Notes under the pieces: model-generated
Database searches by the model: none
What the model was told of the DNA's origin: nothing
Seen by the model: only the letters and a program-made list of their open reading frames with translations
Assembly (NCBI RefSeq): GCF_014841125.1
Contig: NZ_JACYTQ010000002.1
Location: 558,001-622,000, forward strand
Reading direction: 5' to 3'
Source: Echinicola arenosa
Lineage (GTDB): Bacteria; Bacteroidota; Bacteroidia; Cytophagales; Cyclobacteriaceae
Length of the DNA stretch: 64,000 nucleotides
Shown: positions 44,632-52,893 of the stretch, piece after piece
Numbering within the stretch: the first letter of the stretch is position 1
Layout: every line of letters starts with the position of its first letter
Position numbers and translations under genes: made by a program

Positions 44632-44961
44632 ATGATGCCTAAAATAGTAATTGAAAATCTATACCACAAGGAGATTTACACAAAAGCCCCCGATCGCAAA
44701 GTTATCGAATTAATCCATGAAAATAATGTGGACTGGATGCATGCTTGCGGAAAAAAAGGCAGGTGCACCACTTGCATGATGATTGTACATGAAGGTATGG
44801 AAAACTTATCAGAGCCAACTGATCGGGAAGAATATTTTAGAAAATTAGGAAGACTAAAAGAGAATCAACGTTTAACTTGCCAAGCCAGGTTGCAGCAAGG
44901 AACCATTCGCATCAAGGTAAACGAAATGTATAAATTTCCACATATGGATTACAGTGAGTAA
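44632..44961 (+). CDS. 2Fe-2S ferredoxin
   Basis: A 109-residue electron-transfer protein with plant/adrenodoxin-like fold. Cluster cysteines are at 39, 45, 48 and 83 (HACGKKGRCTTCMM, then LTCQARLQ), the CxxxxxCxxC...C pattern. Two ATGs in a row (44632, 44635) make the exact start uncertain by one codon. The redox partner is unknown. tdk follows after 50 bases on the same strand. Divergence from the conserved hypothetical gene upstream suggests a shared control region. Confidence 0.92.
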   Translation: MMPKIVIENLYHKEIYTKAPDRKVIELIHENNVDWMHACGKKGRCTTCMMIVHEGMENLSEPTDREEYFRKLGRLKENQRLTCQARLQQGTIRIKVNEMYKFPHMDYSE

Positions 44962-45011
44962 TCTTTATGGTTTGAATAAAATGGCGAATTGAATTTAAGA
45001 AGTGGAAGAAC

Positions 45012-45596
45012 ATGTTTATAGAACCAGTAATTGGAAACAATCATCCGAAAGAAAAGAAAGGTCATATTGAAGTGATCTGTGGATCTATGTTTTCCGGCAA
45101 AACAGAGGAACTCATCAGACGGCTCAACCGGGCTTTGATCGCCAAACAGAAAGTGGAAATCTTCAAGCCAGCCATTGACACCAGGTACCATGATTCCAAT
45201 GTGGTCTCCCACAATGAAAATGAAATCCGTTCTACACCAGTTCAGTTTGCCGATGACATTATGCTTTTGGCTGGGGACTGCGATGTAATTGGGATTGATG
45301 AGGTACAGTTTTTTGACAAACAAATTGTTCAAGTAGCCAATTCCTTGGCCAAATCAGGAAAGCGGGTCATCCTTGCTGGGTTGGATATGGATTTTGAAGG
45401 AAAACCTTTTGAGCCAATGCCACAACTTTTGGCTACTGCGGAGTATGTTACCAAAGTACACGCCATTTGCATGAAATGTGGAGACCTCGCTTCCTACAGT
45501 TTCAGGCTGTCAGATGCCAAACAAAAGGTCGTATTGGGTGAAAAGGATAGCTATGAAGCCCGTTGTAGAAAGTGCTTTTATGAAGACAAAAAATAA
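45012..45596 (+). CDS. tdk: Thymidine kinase
   Basis: A 194-residue type II thymidine kinase for salvage of thymidine to dTMP. P-loop GSMFSGKT at 24-31; Walker B-like VIGIDEVQFF; the lasso and substrate region LAGLDMDFEGKPF. A structural zinc site is present with four Cys in the pairs CMKCG and CRKCF. All key residues are present and the length is normal. It lies between a ferredoxin gene and recO on the same strand. Confidence 0.96.
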   Translation: MFIEPVIGNNHPKEKKGHIEVICGSMFSGKTEELIRRLNRALIAKQKVEIFKPAIDTRYHDSNVVSHNENEIRSTPVQFADDIMLLAGDCDVIGIDEVQFFDKQIVQVANSLAKSGKRVILAGLDMDFEGKPFEPMPQLLATAEYVTKVHAICMKCGDLASYSFRLSDAKQKVVLGEKDSYEARCRKCFYEDKK

Positions 45597-45629
45597 AGTT
45601 TACAATCTATTTCAAGTTCGCTCTATCCA

Positions 45630-46316
45630 ATGATCAAAAAGACTCAGGGCATCGTCATCCATTATCTTAAATACAGGGAAACTTCAATAATTGTGAAGAT
45701 TTTTACCCGTGACCTAGGTCTAAAAAGCTACATTGTCAATGGAGTCAGGAGCGCCAAGTCAAAAACAAAAATGGCCTTTTACCAGCCTCTGACCTTATTG
45801 GACCTTGTTGTTTATGATAAAGAAAACGCATCCCTGAACCGAATTTCTGAAGTCAAATTGGCTTATCCATTTCAACGAATCCCATTTGAGTATTACCGTT
45901 CTGGCGTGGCCATGTTTGTGGGAGAAGTACTTGGGAAATCCATTTACGAAAACTATCAAAATGAATACCTGTATGATTTTATCTATCAATGTATCACCTA
46001 TCTTGATCAAGAAAAAATCAATTTAGGGACATATCCATTGGGTTTTTTACTGGAATCTTCCAAGTACTTAGGTTTTTCACCAGATAATGCTGCAGAATTT
46101 TTTGATCAAGTACATCCAGAAATTAATGACTCAACTTTTGCCAAAGAAGAGAAAAAACACTTGACACAGTTGATCCAATCACCTTTCAATGCTGACATCA
46201 AAGTCCCTTCTAATATTAGAAAAAAACTACTGGATGACCTTCTGACCTTTTATAAAATACACCTAGAGACTTTCACAGAAGTAAAATCCCTGTCCATTTT
46301 AAGGAGTCTGATGTAA
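45630..46316 (+). CDS. recO: DNA repair protein RecO
   Basis: A 228-residue protein that loads RecA on gapped DNA together with RecR. The N-terminal OB fold is GIVIHYLKYRETSIIVKIFT...GLKSYIVNGVRS, then a helical domain. Cysteines of the zinc finger found in many RecO proteins are absent, as in other Bacteroidota. It lies 33 bases after tdk and is convergent with the lipoprotein gene at 46327, with only 10 bases between the stops. Confidence 0.93.
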   Translation: MIKKTQGIVIHYLKYRETSIIVKIFTRDLGLKSYIVNGVRSAKSKTKMAFYQPLTLLDLVVYDKENASLNRISEVKLAYPFQRIPFEYYRSGVAMFVGEVLGKSIYENYQNEYLYDFIYQCITYLDQEKINLGTYPLGFLLESSKYLGFSPDNAAEFFDQVHPEINDSTFAKEEKKHLTQLIQSPFNADIKVPSNIRKKLLDDLLTFYKIHLETFTEVKSLSILRSLM

Positions 46317-46326
46317 CCAGTTATAA

Positions 46327-47094
46327 TTATCCGGTGACCTTAATTTGCTTAATGCTCTTAGAAAATACCCCAGGAATCTCATTTCCTTTTTTGTCTACCA
46401 AGGCCACTGATACTTTATGCTCTCCTTTTGGCAGGTTACTGATCTTTACCTGTCCCATTTCATGAAAAGTATATTCCTGCTCATCTACCATTACCTTGAT
46501 CTGCAATTGGTCCTCATTCAAATCTCCACCTACTAAAATAAAGTCCACAATTACCTCTTCGTCCAAATCGAATTCTTGTCCATTTTGAGGTAGATTTACG
46601 CCAATATATGGATCTTCACTCTCTGGAAATGGTTTGGAATCCCCAACTGTAAAGTCTCTCTCTACATAATTTCCATATTCTTTCAGTGCCAATCCCTTTT
46701 CATCCACCAAATAGGCTAGAACTTTATAACTTCCTGTCTCCAGTTCCTTTCTAAAGATGGGCATATTATACCCAATAGGATCATTACCATTAATAATCAT
46801 CTGGAGTTGAAAGCCCTTGACACCGTGTTCGAATGGATAATTCTTGATATTAAACTCAAAGGGAATACTTCCTTTTTCAAAAGCTTCATTTTCCAGTGGA
46901 CTGTACAACTCAAGCATCGCATCAGGATAGGCTACTTCTTGAAGTTCATACCTAAACTTAACATTTTCTTGAACTTTAGCTTCTGGAGTTACTTCCATGG
47001 TTTGATCTCCTTCCTCCTTTTTGGTTTCAGTATCACATGAAAACAAAAGAAAACCACTAAACAACAGCAAAACGAAAGGATTAATTTTCTTCAT
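46327..47094 (-). CDS. Lipoprotein with Ig-like repeats, unknown function
   Basis: A 255-residue lipoprotein (signal MKKINPFVLLLFSGFLLFSC, Cys 20). The mature part is beta-rich and looks like two or three Ig-like units. Repeated phrases are MLELYSPLENEAFEKGSIPF and PYIGVNLPQNGQEFDLDEEV (an opening strand with N/E-rich loop), then LDEKGLALKEYGNY and LVDKKGNEIPGVFSKS (closing strand). I do not know this family. The neighbours (recO and a 2-oxoglutarate oxygenase) give no hint. Confidence 0.78.
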   Translation of the reverse strand: MKKINPFVLLLFSGFLLFSCDTETKKEEGDQTMEVTPEAKVQENVKFRYELQEVAYPDAMLELYSPLENEAFEKGSIPFEFNIKNYPFEHGVKGFQLQMIINGNDPIGYNMPIFRKELETGSYKVLAYLVDEKGLALKEYGNYVERDFTVGDSKPFPESEDPYIGVNLPQNGQEFDLDEEVIVDFILVGGDLNEDQLQIKVMVDEQEYTFHEMGQVKISNLPKGEHKVSVALVDKKGNEIPGVFSKSIKQIKVTG

Positions 47095-47172
47095 ATTAGG
47101 ATCATTGGGTTCTCTTAAAGATATTTAATTTTCCTATAAAATATTTACCTTGCAGGATAAATCGAACATGTC

Positions 47173-48153
47173 ATGAGCGAAATTCTTTATAATGAAATCC
47201 CATCTTTAGACCTTGCCGATTTCACATCAGGTGATGCAAGCCAAAAAGCAGCTTTTGTCCACAAACTAGGAGACGCCTACCAAAACATTGGTTTTGTTGC
47301 CATTAAAAATCACGGGCTCACACAAGAATTACAGGACAATCTTTATGCCACTATTAAAGAATTTTTCTTTTTGGACGACAGCATCAAAAGCCAATATGAA
47401 AGACCTGAAATAGGCTATCAAAGAGGCTACACGGGCAAAGGAAAAGAACATGCCAAAGGAAGAAATACAGGAGATCTAAAAGAATTTTACCATGTTGGAC
47501 AGGATTTGGGTGGCATACCTGATACAGATCCTCTTAAAAAAGACTATCCCCCCAATGTGTGGCCAGCTGAAGTAAGTAACTTCAAGGAGGTAGCGCTTGA
47601 GGTGTACAAAACCATTGAAAACGCAGGAAAAGCCATGTTAAGGGCTATTGCCTTGCACTTGGAATTACCAGAAGACTATTTTGAAGATAAGGTAATTCAC
47701 GGCAATTCGATTTTAAGACCCATCCATTATTTTCCGATCGAAAATCCAGAAGAAGTCCCTTCAGACGCTGTAAGAGCCGCTGAACATGGGGATATTAACC
47801 TTATCACCCTTTTGATGGGGGCCAGCGCCGATGGCTTGCAGGTATTAAGAAAAGATGGACAATGGATTCCTATCACCGCGTTGCCTGATCAATTGGTAGT
47901 CAATGTAGGAGACATGCTGGAAAGACTTACCAATAAAAAACTTAAGTCCACCATCCACAGAGTGGTAAACCCTCCACGCGAAAAAATGAACAGCAGTAGG
48001 TACTCCATTCCATTCTTTATGCATCCAAGAGCTGAGATGGATTTGACATGCCTTGACTCTTGCGTGGATACGGAAAACCCAAAAGCATTTGAAGATGCGA
48101 CAGCTGGTGAATTTTTAGAAGAAAGACTCCGGGAGTTGGGTTTACGCAAGTAG
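47173..48153 (+). CDS. 2-oxoglutarate/Fe(II)-dependent oxygenase (isopenicillin N synthase-like)
   Basis: A 326-residue cytoplasmic oxygenase. The N-terminal DIOX_N domain is FVHKLGDAYQNIGFVAIKNH. The iron triad is visible: the H-x-D in RAAEHGDINLITLLMG and the distal His in KSTIHRVVNP. The 2-oxoglutarate-binding Arg is in SSRYSIPFFMHP. The family is broad (amino-acid and natural-product hydroxylases, ethylene-forming and flavonoid enzymes), so the substrate is open. The transporter gene follows 6 bases after its stop, so the two are coexpressed. Confidence 0.9.
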   Translation: MSEILYNEIPSLDLADFTSGDASQKAAFVHKLGDAYQNIGFVAIKNHGLTQELQDNLYATIKEFFFLDDSIKSQYERPEIGYQRGYTGKGKEHAKGRNTGDLKEFYHVGQDLGGIPDTDPLKKDYPPNVWPAEVSNFKEVALEVYKTIENAGKAMLRAIALHLELPEDYFEDKVIHGNSILRPIHYFPIENPEEVPSDAVRAAEHGDINLITLLMGASADGLQVLRKDGQWIPITALPDQLVVNVGDMLERLTNKKLKSTIHRVVNPPREKMNSSRYSIPFFMHPRAEMDLTCLDSCVDTENPKAFEDATAGEFLEERLRELGLRK

Positions 48154-48159
48154 TCATTC

Positions 48160-49371
48160 GTGACCATCAGAAAAGTCAAATATTACCTCTACCTCAAAGA
48201 TGTCATTACTCTTTCGGTCACAGCCTTTGGCGGCCCTCAGGCCTTTTTGGCAATGGTTCTTGACATCATGGTCAGAAAGAGGCGGTATATATCAGAAGAA
48301 GAGCTTTGGGAGCTCCATGCTCTTTGCCAAATATTACCAGGACCAACATCTACTCAAACAATCTCTGCTATAGGCTATAGGGTTGGAGGGCCGAACTTGG
48401 CCTACCTTTCCCTTTTGGTCTGGATCCTGCCTGCCACCATCCTAATGACAGGAGCAGCCATTTTGGTGGATTTTCTGCAAACCCAAACCGCAGGATCTCT
48501 CAACTTTGCCAAATTCATACAGCCCATGGCAATCGGGTTTATCATCTATGCCGCCCAAAAAACCATAGGTAAAATGGTAAAGACCACGGAGGCCATGGTC
48601 CTCATGATGCTATCTGCTTTTGTCGCCTTCTTTTACAATTCGCCTTATATTTTTCCCTTTATGCTGATCGCTGGAGGAATAACCACCTCTTTGAAATTTA
48701 ACAAGCAGCCTAAAATTGAAGAAAAACATGGAATTACCATCGAGTGGGCCAACTTCCTACTTTGGGGAGGTGTTTTAATCACTGCAGCCGCACTTGGTCA
48801 TTTTACAAAAATTTTACCCATCAGACTTTTTGAGAATTTCTACCGTAACGGCAGCTTGATCTTTGGAGGAGGGCAAGTACTTGTTCCTTACCTTTATACG
48901 GAGTTTGTGGAGTTCAAAGCCTATTTAACTTCTGAGGAGTTCCTTACGGGATACGCTATTTCACAAGGGGTTCCTGGTCCCACTTTCAGTATCAGCTCTT
49001 ATATCGGAGCACTTTCCATGCGGGAAATGGGCATCGGGGGAGCCATTACGGGAGGTTTGATCGCAGCGGCTGGAATTTTTCTTCCCGGAACATTTCTGAT
49101 CTTCTTTGTCATCAGGTTTTGGGATGAGTTGAAAAAATACAGACCCGTCAGGGCTGCCCTTGAGGGAGTCAATGCAGTTTCTTGCGGTATGCTGATCGCT
49201 GCCGCCTATATACTTTTTGAGCCTATGCCGGCCAATATTTTTAACATCACCGCTATCATTGGCACTTACCTTTTACTTCAATTCACTAAAATTCCTTCTC
49301 CATTGATCATCATTGGAGGAATAGTTATTGGCCTAGGTTACCAATTTGTGATCAATGGCTTTAGCATCTGA
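48160..49371 (+). CDS. Chromate-family (CHR) transporter
   Basis: A 403-residue membrane protein with two homologous CHR halves. First half: SVTAFGGPQAFLAMVLDIM and ILPGPTSTQTISAIGYRVGG. Second half: LIFGGGQVLVPYLYTEFVEF and GVPGPTFSISSYIG. About ten helices. Members export chromate, or in some cases have other anion substrates; resistance cannot be assumed. The start is GTG at 48160, 6 bases after the oxygenase stop; no in-frame ATG precedes it. The pairing with a 2-oxoglutarate oxygenase is unexplained. Confidence 0.9.
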   Translation: MTIRKVKYYLYLKDVITLSVTAFGGPQAFLAMVLDIMVRKRRYISEEELWELHALCQILPGPTSTQTISAIGYRVGGPNLAYLSLLVWILPATILMTGAAILVDFLQTQTAGSLNFAKFIQPMAIGFIIYAAQKTIGKMVKTTEAMVLMMLSAFVAFFYNSPYIFPFMLIAGGITTSLKFNKQPKIEEKHGITIEWANFLLWGGVLITAAALGHFTKILPIRLFENFYRNGSLIFGGGQVLVPYLYTEFVEFKAYLTSEEFLTGYAISQGVPGPTFSISSYIGALSMREMGIGGAITGGLIAAAGIFLPGTFLIFFVIRFWDELKKYRPVRAALEGVNAVSCGMLIAAAYILFEPMPANIFNITAIIGTYLLLQFTKIPSPLIIIGGIVIGLGYQFVINGFSI

Positions 49372-49381
49372 AGCGTTAACT

Positions 49382-50248
49382 TTAATGCTTTTTCTCCAAA
49401 TCAACCTTTACAAATGCTCCCATTAGAGATACAAAAGCCGTAATCAAGAAAAACAATAAACTAAAAGCTACAGCCATGTTTTTATCAATATTCATATAGT
49501 CATGGCTAAAAATAAACACCAGTTCCCTGGCCCCTACTCCACCAATAGTCAAAGGTAAAACCGCCACAATGGAAGACAGCAAAAACACGAATTGATAGGA
49601 CACAACTTGTGCATTAATTCCTAAACCCAAAAGTATAAAATAGGCACAAACCAATTGAGCGATTTGAACCATCAGGGAGTAAATGCTAGTTTTTAAGATC
49701 GATTTTTTAAAGGATTTGAACCACCACTTGACAATAATTATAAAAACTACCGGAACCAGAAATAGGCCAACACCGGCCAAAAGATTCAAATTAATCCCAG
49801 CCAAATAAATCCACTCCACCTCTACCCAAAACCAAAGCCCCAGCATCAACCAAACCAAGGCCACCAAGCCGCTGACCCTATCCAATAAAACTGCCGCCAA
49901 AAGTTGCTTGACATTGGTTTTAAATTGCTTGTTCAATAAATAAACCTTATAACCATCCCCTCCTATTCCTCCAGGAAGAAAAAGATTATAAAACATCCCA
50001 ATCCAATAAAGTTTCAGATTTTGCAGCTCACTTAACTTTAAACCAAGGTCTCGAAAATAACAATTGAGCCTGAATGAGGAAATCGCTTTTGATGCTACAA
50101 AAAATAGAGAGGCCAAAAACAGGTAAAGTAAATTGGATCTTTTTATAACCTGCCATGTTTCCTGGACATCTATTTTTCGAAATACCAAATAAACCGCTAC
50201 TCCTGTTAAGAGTACCTTAAGGAGTAGCTTGATGGTCTTTTTATTCAC
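49382..50248 (-). CDS. Flippase-like membrane protein (UPF0104/lysylphosphatidylglycerol synthase TM family)
   Basis: A 288-residue protein with about eight helices from the GTG at 50248, which overlaps the stop of the glycosyltransferase gene by 8 bases; a longer version from 50296 would add 16 polar residues. Family motifs: FRLNCYFRDLGLKLSE, GMFYNLFLPGGIGGDGYKVY, VLPLTIGGVGARELVFIF. Relatives include the AglD/MprF membrane domain and are often called flippase-like. Coupling to a GT2 enzyme suggests that the pair moves and builds a polyprenyl-linked sugar; the substrate is not known. Confidence 0.85.
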   Translation of the reverse strand: MNKKTIKLLLKVLLTGVAVYLVFRKIDVQETWQVIKRSNLLYLFLASLFFVASKAISSFRLNCYFRDLGLKLSELQNLKLYWIGMFYNLFLPGGIGGDGYKVYLLNKQFKTNVKQLLAAVLLDRVSGLVALVWLMLGLWFWVEVEWIYLAGINLNLLAGVGLFLVPVVFIIIVKWWFKSFKKSILKTSIYSLMVQIAQLVCAYFILLGLGINAQVVSYQFVFLLSSIVAVLPLTIGGVGARELVFIFSHDYMNIDKNMAVAFSLLFFLITAFVSLMGAFVKVDLEKKH

Positions 50249-51182
50249 CTTGATATACCTGTTTGATGGTATAGGTTTTCTTATCCTGGGATTCAAAATA
50301 AGTCCTTACAATGATTTCAGCCACAATTCCCGTGGTGATCAGTTGTAAGCCTCCCAATACAAGGATCAGTCCCACCAATAATATGGGCCTGCCCCATATA
50401 TCTTCTCCTGCAATTTTCAGTACCAAAAGATAAATATTGATCAATATCCCCACAAAAAAGGACAGCAAGCCAATGGTTCCAAAGAGGTGAATGGGACGCT
50501 GAAGGTACTTTTGAAAGAAAAGCATCAGAATCAAGTCGGCCATCACCTTAAAGGTTCTGTTCAGACCATATTTAGAAGTACCGTGAATCCTTGGGTGATG
50601 CTTCACATTCACTTCCGTCATCTTTGCCCCTTCTTGCTTGGCCAATACCGGAATAAAACGGTGCAATTCCCCATACAGCCCCATATTTTGAGCAATATGG
50701 GCTTTATAAACCCTGAGACTACATCCATAATCTTTCAGGTACACCTTGGTAGTATTTCGGATCATCCAATTGGCAAACTTGCTCGGTAATTTCCTCAGTA
50801 CAAAACCATCTTGGCGATTAGCTCTCACTCCTGCCACTACATCCCAGTCCTCATCAATTGCCTTTTGGAGCATCATTGGAATATCGGAGGGATCGTTCTG
50901 AAGATCACCATCCATCGTCACAATATATTCTCCTACGGCATGGTCAATCCCGGCTGCCAGTGCTGTAGTTTGACCGTAGTTTTTGTTAAAAATCAGCACT
51001 CGGGTATGCTCATTGCTATATTTTTTGGACTCTTCCACAGTCTTATCTGTAGATCCATCATCCACCAAAATCAGTTCATAGGAAATTCCCTCCAATGCTG
51101 TATAAACTGCTTCCAGTAAGGGCTTAATATTCTCTTCTTCGTTGTAAACAGTGACTACAAGAGAGAGCTGTAACTTAGACAT
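50241..51182 (-). CDS. Family 2 glycosyltransferase (DPM1/ArnC-like)
   Basis: A 313-residue enzyme counted from the ATG at 51182 (MSKLQLSLVVTVYNEEENIK); a frame extending to 51230 starts with TTG and adds no conserved residues. The GT-A core shows LILVDDGSTDKT and the metal motif in TMDGDLQNDPSDIP (about residues 90-103). The acceptor region is DYGCSLRVYKAHI. Two C-terminal membrane helices (LFGTIGLLSFFVGILINIYL, ILLVGLILVLGGLQLITTG) match polyprenyl-phosphate sugar transferases of the ArnC/GtrB type. It probably makes undecaprenyl-phosphate sugar for the GT39-type enzymes next door. Translationally coupled to the flippase-like gene. Confidence 0.9.
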   Translation of the reverse strand: MSKLQLSLVVTVYNEEENIKPLLEAVYTALEGISYELILVDDGSTDKTVEESKKYSNEHTRVLIFNKNYGQTTALAAGIDHAVGEYIVTMDGDLQNDPSDIPMMLQKAIDEDWDVVAGVRANRQDGFVLRKLPSKFANWMIRNTTKVYLKDYGCSLRVYKAHIAQNMGLYGELHRFIPVLAKQEGAKMTEVNVKHHPRIHGTSKYGLNRTFKVMADLILMLFFQKYLQRPIHLFGTIGLLSFFVGILINIYLLVLKIAGEDIWGRPILLVGLILVLGGLQLITTGIVAEIIVRTYFESQDKKTYTIKQVYQGE

Positions 51183-51294
51183 ACCATATAAAATTTGGCC
51201 AAAATTAAAGCTTTTTTGTCCCCTCACCAAGCAGGCTTACCAAAACCTAACCTTTTGGTAAAGCTTTCTTGACATTACCTTGATTTTATTGATT

Positions 51295-51302
51295 TAATTT
51301 TG
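51295..51302 (+). promoter_or_regulatory. -7 box-like element just before the GT39-type gene
   Basis: TAATTTTG matches TAnnTTTG and ends 4 bases before the ATG at 51307; no good -33 element. It would give a leaderless mRNA. Confidence 0.4.
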
Positions 51303-51306
51303 GAGT

Positions 51307-52893
51307 ATGGAAAAAGTTTTGAATCGAAAAAAGTATGTGGAATGGGCACTGCTCCTACTGTCTTTGATACTTCACTTTTCCAATATTTCAGGCCTGAGCA
51401 TCTATGCCCTAGACGAGGCTAAAAATGCTACAGCCGCCATTGAGATGATGCAAAATAAAGACTGGATCATTCCTACTTTCAATGGTGAATATAGATTTGA
51501 CAAACCTCCCTTACATTATTACTTCTTTATACTTTCCTATCAGGTTTTTGGAATCAGTGAATTTTCTGCTAGGTTTTTTCCTGCGCTATTTGGCTTTTTG
51601 ACCACCTACATAACCTTTCGCTTTACAAAAAGAAATGTAGGCTTCAAGGCCGGAATACTGTCACTTCTTGTTTTAACGTCCTCTTTGCACTGGTACATCC
51701 AATTTCATATGGCTGTTCCCGACCCTTTTCTAATATTTTTCATGACCAGTGCGCTCATGCTTTTCTATAAATGGTCGAAATCAGGATTCCGGTCAAAGAA
51801 ATACATGTTGGCCATATATGCCTCCTTAGCTTTGGCTACCTTAAGTAAAGGACCTGTAGGAGTTGCCCTGCCAGTTTTGGCCATGTTGATCTACTCTCTC
51901 TCTGTCAACTTACTCAATTCGAAACGCCTTGTAAGGATTTTCCATCCTGTTGGGTTGTCTCTTTTCTTCCTGATAGCCTTGCCTTGGTACATTTTGGTTG
52001 CCACAAAGACCAATGGACTTTGGGTAGAAGAGTTTTTCTTTAAGCACAATCTGGGAAGGTTCTCAGCCCCCATGGAAGGGCATGGAGGCGGTTTTTGGCT
52101 TACGTGGATATATGTGGCAGCGGGAATGCTTCCTTTTGCCTTTTTTATACCCCAAAGCTTTTGGCATACCATTAAGTTCCGAACTAATAAACTAACAACT
52201 TTTTCCTTGATAGCCAGTATTACCATCATCGTTTTCTTTATGATGGCCGGTACCAAATTGCCAAATTACACTGTTCCTGCCTATCCATTTATCGCTATTT
52301 TAATTGGTAACTATCTATCTTGGCTAGTAACCAAACATAAAGTTCAGCGACTAAAAACCCCGGTATTGCTCTATGCAGTTTTGATCTTGATACTTCCTTT
52401 CGGTATTTATCATGGGCTTAAAAGTGATCCTAACCTTCAAATTCCCAAATCAATGCTTTGGCTTTTGATGGCCCCTTATCTCGCCCTACCAACTCTCATA
52501 ATTGGTTACTTCAGAAATAAAGTGTGGCCAGTTCTGCTCAGTATGGGCTCTGGCTTTATGATTCTTTCTTTGGTTTTCTTTTGGTGGGCATTTCCAAAAG
52601 TTGACCAACAAAACCCTGTGCTCATTGCCAAAGACTTACAACAAAACATGCAGGAGTCGAACTTGTATTACTTTAAAATATTCAATCCGGCCTTTTCATT
52701 TTACCTGCAAAGACCAATTCAAGATTTGCAGTCAGATCTTCAGCCTCAAAAAGCAGAAGGCTATTTGATCACTAGAAAGCGTTACCTTGAAGAGCTCAAA
52801 GTGCAGGGCATAAACTATGAGCCTATTTTTGAAGGAAAAGACCTTTTTGAGTCTCCTACAACCATTATTGTTAAGCTTTTACCTGATCAATAA
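51307..52893 (+). CDS. Polyprenyl-phosphate sugar:acceptor glycosyltransferase (GT39/ArnT-like), copy 1
   Basis: A 528-residue polytopic membrane protein with about 11 helices. The family motif lies in the first periplasmic loop: SIYALDEAKNATAAIEMM, and FNGEYRFDKPPLHYYFFILS, where the DE and the DKPP motifs are typical for ArnT-like transferases. Then TLSKGPVGVALPVLAM. The enzyme takes a sugar from a polyprenyl phosphate and adds it to an envelope acceptor; acceptor unknown. Convergent with the second GT39-type gene; their last 7 bases overlap (52887-52893). Confidence 0.88.
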   Translation: MEKVLNRKKYVEWALLLLSLILHFSNISGLSIYALDEAKNATAAIEMMQNKDWIIPTFNGEYRFDKPPLHYYFFILSYQVFGISEFSARFFPALFGFLTTYITFRFTKRNVGFKAGILSLLVLTSSLHWYIQFHMAVPDPFLIFFMTSALMLFYKWSKSGFRSKKYMLAIYASLALATLSKGPVGVALPVLAMLIYSLSVNLLNSKRLVRIFHPVGLSLFFLIALPWYILVATKTNGLWVEEFFFKHNLGRFSAPMEGHGGGFWLTWIYVAAGMLPFAFFIPQSFWHTIKFRTNKLTTFSLIASITIIVFFMMAGTKLPNYTVPAYPFIAILIGNYLSWLVTKHKVQRLKTPVLLYAVLILILPFGIYHGLKSDPNLQIPKSMLWLLMAPYLALPTLIIGYFRNKVWPVLLSMGSGFMILSLVFFWWAFPKVDQQNPVLIAKDLQQNMQESNLYYFKIFNPAFSFYLQRPIQDLQSDLQPQKAEGYLITRKRYLEELKVQGINYEPIFEGKDLFESPTTIIVKLLPDQ

